DNA from: Abiotrophia sp965245735
GTDB taxonomy: Bacteria; Bacillota; Bacilli; Lactobacillales; Aerococcaceae
Reading direction: 5' to 3'
Length of the DNA: 48,915 bases
Assembly (NCBI GenBank): GCA_965245735.1
Contig: CBDFAX010000015.1
Span: forward strand, 1-48,915
The position numbers and the translations under genes were made by a program. Below are positions 9,597 through 15,813 of the stretch, one piece after another. The first letter of the stretch is position 1, and every line of letters begins with the position of its first letter. A model generated the notes under the pieces. It was given only the letters and a program-made list of their open reading frames with translations, was not told the DNA's origin and made no database searches.

Positions 9597-9633
9597 TGAA
9601 AAAACAAGCCCAAACCAAGGGCCTGGACTTGTT
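9597..9633 (-). terminator. Probable terminator after the PTS IIB gene
   Basis: On the minus strand AACAA...GCCC pairs with GGGC-TTGTT, with a bulge, followed by a T-rich tract. The stem is imperfect but well placed between the IIB gene and the GNAT operon. Confidence 0.6.
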
Positions 9634-9640
9634 CTAGTGC

Positions 9641-10105
9641 TTAAAATTCGTAGGTCGCATCTTCAGACGGAATCCGTCTTACTTCAACCTTAGTCCCTGC
9701 TTGCGCCTGACTAGTTAGCCAATCCATTTCCTCTTGGCTTAAGGAAGTAGAGGCCGCAATATGACGTTTACCAGGTGACATATCCAAGTTACCAATATTG
9801 ATATAGGGAATTTTGATTCCAGCAGCGACTATGCTTTGCAAGTCACGTATGTTTTCAAAAATTAGTAAGATTTTTTTATCTGAAGATAAGTTTGGAAGCT
9901 TATCAATGGCTCCTTGCAAGCTATAGTAGCGTGTAGGGTAATCATCTGGCACGGCCATATCTAGCAAGCCCTGCTGGACCTTATTTTGCGCAAGGGCATC
10001 GTTAATCACAATGATTGTATTGATTTCGAGTTTACTGCACCATCGAACTGAAATCTGACCATGAATGAGTCGATTATCAACTCTGGCCATTTCGATTGTT
10101 GGCAT
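9641..10105 (-). CDS. PTS system mannose/fructose/sorbose-family IIB component
   Basis: A 154-residue cytoplasmic IIB protein. The phosphorylation-site motif ARVDNRLIHGQ (His near residue 15) and the following VRWCSKL are characteristic; the phosphate passes from IIA to sugar on IIC/IID. It is normally made with IIA, IIC and IID partners, but none is adjacent: this is an orphan IIB with its own promoter and terminator. The divergent AraC-type regulator suggests a sensing or accessory role. Sugar specificity cannot be inferred. Confidence 0.87.
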   Translation of the reverse strand: MPTIEMARVDNRLIHGQISVRWCSKLEINTIIVINDALAQNKVQQGLLDMAVPDDYPTRYYSLQGAIDKLPNLSSDKKILLIFENIRDLQSIVAAGIKIPYINIGNLDMSPGKRHIAASTSLSQEEMDWLTSQAQAGTKVEVRRIPSEDATYEF

Positions 10106-10149
10106 TGAGAATTCCTTCCTCTCATGACTAAATACTTTCTACAAACAAT

Positions 10150-10178
10150 AGTATAATGCTATTTAGCGCCAGTTACAA
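10150..10178 (-). promoter_or_regulatory. Promoter of the PTS IIB gene
   Basis: On the minus strand the -35 TTGTAA (10173-10178) and the -10 TATACT (10150-10155) are separated by 17 bp. A purine-rich GAGGAAGGA follows before the ATG. Confidence 0.7.
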
Positions 10179-10306
10179 CTCTATTGACTGAATCTTAGCC
10201 ATTTTTAATTTATCCTTTTTAACTTTTAGGACATTTTTAGTGATTAATAACCAAAATTGAGGTATACTAAAAGAGTAAATGCCCGAAAAAACAAAGGGGT
10301 GAACCT

Positions 10307-11470
10307 ATGTATATTAAGACGTCTGCCTTTGCTCATGCTGACTATTTTGATTCCCTCACTAATTTTGACATGGATAGTCAGAAGCACCATAAGAAGTCCT
10401 TGACTATTAATCGCCAGAAGTCAGATAGTTTTCTTAAGTTTCCTGATACGGTGACCATTACTGCTAAAAGCGGGATTGCCCTCATTATTATGACCCATAA
10501 TCCCTATCTAGTAGATACCTACCAGGAGTTTGTTCTTCAAGGCTCTATCGAGCTACATGCCAACATTTGTTTTAATATTCTCTCTATTACAGATGAATGT
10601 AGCATTATTTTAGAGCCACGCTTTAATCATCAACCAGAATTAGTTCCTGCTAAGCAAGCCCTTAAGGTGCGAGATTTTGTAGAAGAAATTAAAATTGAGA
10701 AAGTTTATGGCTTTTTCTACCAGGTTAAGACAGCGCCCTACCGTTTCAGTAATGACCAACACGACTATTTTGAGATGACCATTGTCGACCAAGGCGAACT
10801 AGTCCACGAAGTTGAAGGAGTCAAGCACACGGCCAAGCGTCACGATTGTATGCTCTACTATCCTAAGCAGCGTCATAGTCAAATGGTTAAACGCGACGGT
10901 GTGTCCACCTATCTCTCCATTATGTTTCAGGCTAGTGGCATTAGTCCCGAACTCAAGAATAAGATTGTCCACCTCAGCAATCACTATACCCAAGTAATCG
11001 AGAAAATGGTCGAACTATCTAACCATCCTAGCGCGCCATTCTATGCTGATGAAATGATTACGCTCTTTAAGTCCGTCATTATCCAGATGCTTAAGAGCGA
11101 TCAGGCTTTTTATGATGAGCCTAGCACTTCCATGCGCGAGAATTACGAGAATGAGCTATTTCAATCCATTGTGGATTATCTTCACCATCATGTGGAAGCC
11201 GAAAACCAAGTGAATGATTTAGTCAATCACTTCAATTTGTCTCGCTCTACCCTACAGTTACTATTTAAAAAATATGCCAATATGACGCCTAAAAACTACA
11301 TTAACCAGCTTCGACTTAAACGTAGCAAGCTTTTAATTAAGGAATCAAAATTGACCCTATCAGAGATTGCTGAAACCTTGGGCTACGGTTCGCTACAGTA
11401 TTTTTCACGTGTTTTCACCCAAGAATACGGTATGAGCCCATCCCATTACGCCAAACAACTCCTCAAATAA
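10307..11470 (+). CDS. AraC-family transcriptional regulator
   Basis: A 387-residue DNA-binding regulator. The middle (about 140-205) carries a cupin-like sensor segment with GELVHEVEGVKHTAKRHDCMLYYP, and the C-terminus (about 285-385) holds two helix-turn-helix motifs ending in the AraC signature GYGSLQYFSRVFTQEYGMSPSHYA. The roughly 130-residue N-terminal extension is longer than in simple AraC proteins. It is divergent from the orphan PTS IIB, so it may control that gene in response to a sugar, which is inference. The ribosome site is AAAGGGGTGA, and a TATACT -10 lies at 10263-10268. Confidence 0.87.
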   Translation: MYIKTSAFAHADYFDSLTNFDMDSQKHHKKSLTINRQKSDSFLKFPDTVTITAKSGIALIIMTHNPYLVDTYQEFVLQGSIELHANICFNILSITDECSIILEPRFNHQPELVPAKQALKVRDFVEEIKIEKVYGFFYQVKTAPYRFSNDQHDYFEMTIVDQGELVHEVEGVKHTAKRHDCMLYYPKQRHSQMVKRDGVSTYLSIMFQASGISPELKNKIVHLSNHYTQVIEKMVELSNHPSAPFYADEMITLFKSVIIQMLKSDQAFYDEPSTSMRENYENELFQSIVDYLHHHVEAENQVNDLVNHFNLSRSTLQLLFKKYANMTPKNYINQLRLKRSKLLIKESKLTLSEIAETLGYGSLQYFSRVFTQEYGMSPSHYAKQLLK

Positions 11471-11477
11471 TGAATTA

Positions 11478-11522
11478 TAAAAGACCCGCCAGCTCCTACT
11501 TGGGAGATTAGCGGGTCTTTTT
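11478..11522. terminator. Bidirectional terminator between araC-type gene and nrdH
   Basis: AAAAGACCCGC (11478-11488) pairs with GCGGGTCTTTT (11510-11520), with an inner CTCC/GGAG stem. It has T tracts on either strand and serves the two convergent genes. Confidence 0.93.
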
Positions 11523-11528
11523 ATTAGC

Positions 11529-11756
11529 TTAAGCTAATTTTTCTAGCATATCAGGACGGAAACCAAAGAATGGTTCAACCCCGTCAGCAACTACAACAGG
11601 CAAGGATTGGAAGCCAAGCTCTTGGACACGAGCTAGGGCCTCGCTGTCTTGCATAACGTCCACAGCAGTGTATTCTAGATTGTGTTGATCTAAGAATCGC
11701 TTAGTAAAATCGCATTGCATGCAGTTTGGTTTGGAATATACCGTAATTTTGTTCAT
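11529..11756 (-). CDS. nrdH: NrdH-type glutaredoxin-like protein
   Basis: A 75-residue redoxin with a CMQC active site (residues 13-16), the TVYSKPNC N-terminus and a C-terminal FGFRPDML stretch typical of NrdH. It supplies electrons to class Ib ribonucleotide reductase (NrdEF). nrdE, nrdF and nrdI are not adjacent, so the gene stands alone, but two NrdR-box-like palindromes upstream tie it to ribonucleotide reductase control. The ribosome site is GGGGGG, 8 to 9 bp before the ATG. Confidence 0.88.
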   Translation of the reverse strand: MNKITVYSKPNCMQCDFTKRFLDQHNLEYTAVDVMQDSEALARVQELGFQSLPVVVADGVEPFFGFRPDMLEKLA

Positions 11757-11788
11757 AAGTAGGATCCCCCCTTCGAATTTACTTTACT

Positions 11789-11817
11789 ATCATAACCCGA
11801 TTGGAAGAAAAAGGCAA
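11789..11817 (-). promoter_or_regulatory. nrdH: nrdH promoter
   Basis: On the minus strand the -35 TTGCCT (11812-11817) and the -10 TATGAT (11789-11794) are spaced by 17 bp. The proximal NrdR-like box begins 2 bp upstream of the -35. Confidence 0.7.
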
Positions 11818-11818
11818 T

Positions 11819-11828
11819 CTATATCTAG
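11819..11828. promoter_or_regulatory. Proximal NrdR-box-like site
   Basis: The core CTATATCTAG matches the core of the NrdR box as recalled from the literature. It lies just upstream of the nrdH -35. Confidence 0.55.
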
Positions 11829-11857
11829 TAAAAATTTTTGGTTTAATAAATTTTACC

Positions 11858-11871
11858 CACTATATATAGTG
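11858..11871. promoter_or_regulatory. Distal NrdR-box-like site
   Basis: CACTATATATAGTG is a perfect 14-bp palindrome matching the NrdR box. Its core starts 41 bp from the proximal core, close to four helical turns, as expected for paired NrdR sites on one face of the DNA. Confidence 0.6.
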
Positions 11872-11943
11872 TCACATCACGAACATTCCCTGTTTTAAGT
11901 CAAGTAAAAGTTCAGTGATTTTTAGGGAAGTCAAGTATCATTT

Positions 11944-12783
11944 TTAGTTAATAGGCATAAATTCATTCTTAATTCCATGGTAAGCGAAAGGTTTAAGTGG
12001 AAAACGATGCCCAAAATAGAAATTTTCGGTGATGGCTGTCTTCGTCATGCTACTAAGATAGTCCACTAAAATTGGTCGCTGTCCCCTATCATCTAATTCA
12101 TTGAATTGTCCCAGACAAATTTCGCCTAAATCATCCAAGTTAACTAGCTGACTAAGCTGTACCATTAGGGACTGAATTCGTTCTAAGGAACCTGAACTAG
12201 CTTCCAGGTATAAGCGACGCCCTACTATATCTTGTGGCCAGAAACTAGTACCGGCCAGTTTTAGAAAACAACGAATGTTTCCCCCAAAAGCTTCCAAATC
12301 ATTTTCAGGCTTACTTTGCAAGAAAGCCTCAAAGTTAGCACGCGAAGCAGTATCTAACACCAGGGCCAGAGGGAAGAAATTGACTGGCAGAATCATGTCA
12401 TGAGCCAAACAGGCATTAAGCATCACGCTATTATCACTGTAACCCATATAATAGACGGGCTTTTGCCGATTTAGCTGCTGGAAGAATTTTTGCGGTAAGG
12501 CTGCTAAGGTTTGATTAGCCAGGTCTCCACCTGTCAAATCCATTATCCAGTCGACCTCAGAATCAGCTAAGGCCTGAGCTAAATAGTCTGCCCTAAGCTC
12601 GGCTGGACAGTGACCACCCGTATCCTGATCTAGCCAAATACTAGGCTTAATCGTAACCTTGGCACCATATTGACTGGTCAGGAGATTCACCAAAGCATCC
12701 AGATTATCTTGAGCTTGAGTGGTCTTGGCTTTACCATTAGAACACCCTAAAAGCACTACATGTCGACCTTTTAAAAGTGTCAT
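11944..12783 (-). CDS. S66-family (LD-carboxypeptidase/MccF-like) serine peptidase
   Basis: A 279-residue cytoplasmic protein. The inner ATG is preferred: AAGGAAAGGGAA lies about 8 bp before it and the start no longer overlaps the ATPase gene. The S66 Ser-Glu-His triad can be placed at S116 (GYSDNS), E194 (LYLEASSG) and H259 (FYFGHR). The family includes LdcA, which recycles murein tetrapeptides, and MccF, which cleaves peptidyl or aminoacyl-AMP antibiotics. Here it is the last gene of a TrpXYZ-like ABC transporter operon governed by a Trp-codon attenuator, so it may process the imported substrate; that is inference. Confidence 0.8.
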   Translation of the reverse strand: MTLLKGRHVVLLGCSNGKAKTTQAQDNLDALVNLLTSQYGAKVTIKPSIWLDQDTGGHCPAELRADYLAQALADSEVDWIMDLTGGDLANQTLAALPQKFFQQLNRQKPVYYMGYSDNSVMLNACLAHDMILPVNFFPLALVLDTASRANFEAFLQSKPENDLEAFGGNIRCFLKLAGTSFWPQDIVGRRLYLEASSGSLERIQSLMVQLSQLVNLDDLGEICLGQFNELDDRGQRPILVDYLSSMTKTAITENFYFGHRFPLKPFAYHGIKNEFMPIN

Positions 12784-12799
12784 AAGCAATTCCCTTTCC

Positions 12800-13591
12800 T
12801 TAGAGACCAGCTTGGGCTTCAGCTTCAATCAAGTCTTCCAGATGGCGATAAAGGACAGGCGCCGTTAAAGTCTTGACTTGATCCTGGTCATAAATATGCT
12901 GAATCTGCCCCTTGTGCATGAGCAAAATACGGTCGCAATATTCAATGGCATCTGTCAACTGGTGAGTAATCATGAGCGCCGTCAGCCCTTCCTTCTTAAT
13001 TAGGTCAGAGGTCATTTGCATAACCTGACGAGAAGTACGCGGATCTAAAGCGGCAGTATGCTCATCTAAGAGTAAGAGTTCTGGTCTTTTAAGTGTTGCC
13101 ATGATTAAAGCGATTGCTTGGCGTTGGCCACCAGACAGGGCTTCAATCGGCACATTTAAGCGATCTTCCAATTCCAAATGGAACTGACTCAATAAATTTC
13201 TCATGGCCTCATAGTTATCCTTAGTAAGTGATCGCTTAAAGCCAGGCTTTTGGCCCCGTCTAGAGGCCAACATAAGATTCTCGAAGACCGTCATACGTGG
13301 GGCGGTCCCCATGCGCGGATCCTGGAAAATACGGCTAATGAGGGCTGCATTCTTGCTTTCAGCTTGGTTACTAATAACTTGCCCATTTAGTAGAATACTA
13401 CCTGAGGTCACAGGCGTATGGCCAGTCAAGCAGTTGAGCAAGGTAGATTTCCCTGCCCCGTTAGTTCCAATAATCCCCAGAATTTCACCCTTTTGGACTT
13501 GGAAAGAAATATCACTTAGTACCTGTAAGGGACTATCCTGCATACGATAGAAGGTCTTGCTAATAGATTGTACATCCAGTTGTATGGTCAT
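12800..13591 (-). CDS. trpZ: ABC transporter ATP-binding protein (TrpZ-like)
   Basis: A 263-residue ABC ATPase with Walker A GTNGAGKST (about 42-50), the Q-loop in SRIFQDPRMG, signature LSGGQRQA, Walker B LLLLDEH and the H-loop in MITHQ. It powers uptake with the permease and binding protein encoded just upstream (12 bp gap to the permease). The symbol rests on operon type (ABC_sub_bind binding protein, RbsC/LivH-like permease, ATPase, called TrpXYZ in streptococci) and on the Trp leader; ligand identity is not proven. Confidence 0.85.
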   Translation of the reverse strand: MTIQLDVQSISKTFYRMQDSPLQVLSDISFQVQKGEILGIIGTNGAGKSTLLNCLTGHTPVTSGSILLNGQVISNQAESKNAALISRIFQDPRMGTAPRMTVFENLMLASRRGQKPGFKRSLTKDNYEAMRNLLSQFHLELEDRLNVPIEALSGGQRQAIALIMATLKRPELLLLDEHTAALDPRTSRQVMQMTSDLIKKEGLTALMITHQLTDAIEYCDRILLMHKGQIQHIYDQDQVKTLTAPVLYRHLEDLIEAEAQAGL

Positions 13592-13603
13592 TATCCTATC
13601 CCC

Positions 13604-14479
13604 CTATCCTAATTTTTTAGCTTGAATTTTCTTACGCATAGCTGGCAAAGCCAAGAAGATGGCTAAAACTAAAGCAGATATCAAGCGGAAGTCAGATGGC
13701 AAGAAGCCTAGCTTGAGTACGGCCACCAAGAGCAAGCGATATAGGACAGAACCCAAAACAATGGCACCAAGGCGCATGGTGAGGGTCAACTGCTTGAAGA
13801 GCATCTCCCCAATAATAATGGAAGAAAGTGCGATAATCACGGTCCCGGTCCCCATGTCAACATCAGCATACCCATTCTGTTGGGCAATCAACGCACCACT
13901 CATCGCAATAATTCCGTTGGAAGCCATGAGGGCTAAGCATTTCATTAACTTAACCGAAATCCCTAAACTATGAGCCATGACTTCATTATCACCGGAGGCA
14001 ACCATTGATTGGCCTAAATCAGTCTTAAAGAAATAGCCCAATAGAAGAATGACAATCAAGGTCAGAATAATACCAACCAGGAAAATTCGACTGGTAGAAT
14101 CTGCTAATAGGTTAGCTAATAAATCATAGAGAGTCTTAACCTGGCGCAAACTCAAGTTGGCCCGCTCCATAATACGTAGGTTGATAGAATAAAAGGCCGT
14201 TAAGGTAATAATTCCCGCTAAGAGGGATGGGATTTCGAAATAGGTCATCAAAAGCCCAGTGACCAAACCTGTCAGCATCCCTGCCACAAAAGCGGTAATC
14301 AGGGACAAGACAGGGTGCAAGCCTAGGGTTAAGGTTTTGACTGCGACTGCCGCCCCAACCGAGAAGGAAGCTTCACTGGTCAGATCGGCAAAGTTCAGAA
14401 TACGAAAGGTAATGTAAAGCCCAATCCCCATGAGGCTGTAAAGCAGCCCCTGAGCGATGGCACTATAATAAATTCCCAT
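13604..14479 (-). CDS. trpY: ABC transporter permease (TrpY-like, BPD_transp_2 family)
   Basis: A 291-residue membrane protein with about eight hydrophobic segments and a basic C-terminus (MRKKIQAKKLG). It has the LivH/RbsC-type fold, including GISVKLMKCLALMASNGIIA and the glycine-rich GTGTVIIALSSIIIGE. It forms the channel for the binding protein at 14487-15467 and the ATPase at 12800-13591. The ribosome site TAAGGAG lies between the two stop/start codons, 7 bp after the binding-protein gene. Confidence 0.85.
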   Translation of the reverse strand: MGIYYSAIAQGLLYSLMGIGLYITFRILNFADLTSEASFSVGAAVAVKTLTLGLHPVLSLITAFVAGMLTGLVTGLLMTYFEIPSLLAGIITLTAFYSINLRIMERANLSLRQVKTLYDLLANLLADSTSRIFLVGIILTLIVILLLGYFFKTDLGQSMVASGDNEVMAHSLGISVKLMKCLALMASNGIIAMSGALIAQQNGYADVDMGTGTVIIALSSIIIGEMLFKQLTLTMRLGAIVLGSVLYRLLLVAVLKLGFLPSDFRLISALVLAIFLALPAMRKKIQAKKLG

Positions 14480-14486
14480 ATAGAAA

Positions 14487-15467
14487 TTACTCCTTACTTA
14501 AGTCCTTAAATTGAGAGCTCAGGTCGCTTGGTAATTTAATGCCTAGCTTCTCTACTGTTTGGCCATTATAGACTTTGACTGTTTCTTTGGCAAATTCGAT
14601 TGGTAAATCAGAAATCTTGGTGCCATCAATAATTTTGAGACCTAAATCTGCTGACTGCTTACCAATATTAGTTTGGCTGATAGCGACTGACAAGAGGGCC
14701 CCTTCTTTGACTGCCTTCTCGTAAGTTGGAAGAACAGGAATCTTAGCCTTGTCGGTAACATCTAAAAGTGTGCTAATCGAACTCGCAATGGTGTTATCCG
14801 TTGGAATGAAGATGGCTTGGCTCTTGCTTGCCAACTCCTCCGCAACTAAAGCCATATCATTGGTTGAGTCAATGGTCTTGACTTCCACCTTGTAACCTAA
14901 TTTTTCAGCAATAGCTTTAGCTTTTTCAACTTCAGCTTTAGCATTGTCTTCGCTAGTGGTGTACATCATCCCAATAGTTTTAACATCTAAATCAAGGGAT
15001 TTGAATTGCTTGAAGAGGTCTTCTAAAGGTGCAAAGTCACTAACCCCAGTGATATTCGCGTCTGTCTTGTCTAAGGCTGTCACTAATTTGGCGCTGACAG
15101 GATCCGTGATACCAGCAAGAACGATTGGGATTTTTGTGGTGGCTTGTTGTAAAGACTGTGCCACTGGAGTGGTGATGGCAAAGATCAAATCTGGTTCCTT
15201 AGCCACTACCTCTTCCGAAATGTTATGAAGTAGGTTCATATCGCCTTCCGCATTTTGGAAGTCAATTTCTAGGTTATCCCCTTCTTTGTAACCATGGCTA
15301 GCAAGGGATTCCTTAATCCCACTGGTAATTTCATCCAAGGATGGGTGGGTCACAAGTTGGACGATGGCAACTTTTAATTTAGCAGGCGCTGCATGCGCCA
15401 CTAGGCCTTGGCCTGCAATAAGAATTAAAGCAAAGAATAGTGCGACAAATTTAACTACTTTTTTCAT
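14487..15467 (-). CDS. trpX: ABC transporter substrate-binding protein (TrpX-like, ABC_sub_bind family)
   Basis: A 326-residue periplasmic-type binding protein. The inner ATG has an AAGGAGA site; the longer frame reads through a terminator. Residues 1-30 are a signal peptide ending in AHA with no lipobox cysteine, unusual for a Gram-positive binding protein. The two-lobed domain starts LKVAIVQLVTHPSLDEI, a hallmark of the family named TrpX in streptococci. It is the first gene of the operon and lies behind the Trp leader attenuator. Tryptophan, or a related indole or aromatic compound, is the likely ligand. Confidence 0.85.
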   Translation of the reverse strand: MKKVVKFVALFFALILIAGQGLVAHAAPAKLKVAIVQLVTHPSLDEITSGIKESLASHGYKEGDNLEIDFQNAEGDMNLLHNISEEVVAKEPDLIFAITTPVAQSLQQATTKIPIVLAGITDPVSAKLVTALDKTDANITGVSDFAPLEDLFKQFKSLDLDVKTIGMMYTTSEDNAKAEVEKAKAIAEKLGYKVEVKTIDSTNDMALVAEELASKSQAIFIPTDNTIASSISTLLDVTDKAKIPVLPTYEKAVKEGALLSVAISQTNIGKQSADLGLKIIDGTKISDLPIEFAKETVKVYNGQTVEKLGIKLPSDLSSQFKDLSKE

Positions 15468-15504
15468 AATAAATCTCCTTTTTCTGATAAGAATTAGATA
15501 GCAA

Positions 15505-15536
15505 CAAAAAATCCGACGCCAGCTATGCGTCGGATT
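15505..15536 (-). terminator. Distal attenuator terminator of the trpXYZ-like leader
   Basis: On the minus strand AATCCGACGC and GCGTCGGATT form a 10-bp stem followed by six T. The 5' arm and loop contain ACGCATAG (minus strand of 15523-15530), which can pair with CTATGCGT upstream (minus strand of 15569-15576) to prevent the terminator. Confidence 0.9.
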
Positions 15537-15550
15537 AGAAGTCCTATCTA

Positions 15551-15608
15551 AAAACCTCTGGATCATCTACGCATAGTCTTGACTCAGTGTCTATGCAGTA
15601 AACAGAGG
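15551..15608 (-). terminator. Proximal attenuator stem (3:4) of the leader
   Basis: On the minus strand CCTCTG (15603-15608) pairs with CAGAGG (15555-15560) and an inner GCATAG (15591-15596) pairs with CTATGC (15571-15576). The stem is followed by TTTTT. It is exclusive with the antiterminator in which UCUAUGUAG (15616-15624) takes CUGCAUAGA (15590-15598). Confidence 0.7.
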
Positions 15609-15679
15609 TGTTAGGCTACATAGATACAGCAGTATGTTAAACTGGGCTGTATCCATTGGAAATGTTCCAAGTCTACAAC

Positions 15680-15733
15680 CTATCTATGCCAGAATTGCCA
15701 GTATTTTGTTGCTTGTGTTTGACTTTGAAACAT
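15680..15733 (-). CDS. Trp leader peptide
   Basis: A 17-codon ORF encoding MFQSQTQATKYWQFWHR, with Trp codons at positions 12 and 15, close to the stop. AAAGGTTGAGG precedes the ATG. The codons after the Trp pair overlap TATCTATG (plus strand 15681-15688), region 1 of the downstream hairpin chain. This matches the classical design in which a ribosome stalled for charged tRNA-Trp frees region 2. It precedes a TrpXYZ-like ABC operon. Not a functional protein; it acts in cis by being translated. Confidence 0.75.
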   Translation of the reverse strand: MFQSQTQATKYWQFWHR

Positions 15734-15754
15734 TTGCCTCAACCTTTCATTATT

Positions 15755-15785
15755 TTATAATCCTAGTTTAACCTTGTTTGCAAGC
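15755..15785 (-). promoter_or_regulatory. Promoter of the trp leader and trpXYZ-like operon
   Basis: On the minus strand TTGCAA and TATAAA are separated by about 18 bp. The start would fall shortly upstream of the leader peptide ATG at 15733. Confidence 0.55.
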
Positions 15786-15813
15786 AGTGTCAAGACTAAT
15801 TCAGAAAAAAAAT

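Noticed and set aside
11897..11937. Direct repeat AAGTCAAGTA at 11897-11906 and 11928-11937, 31 bp apart
   Set aside because: Short, located downstream of the S66 gene, and without a nearby promoter it would serve; may be chance.
15467..15740. T-box riboswitch upstream of the TrpXYZ-like operon
   Set aside because: The conserved T-box string AGGGUGGNACCGCG is absent, while a translated leader with two Trp codons and classical alternative stems explains the region.
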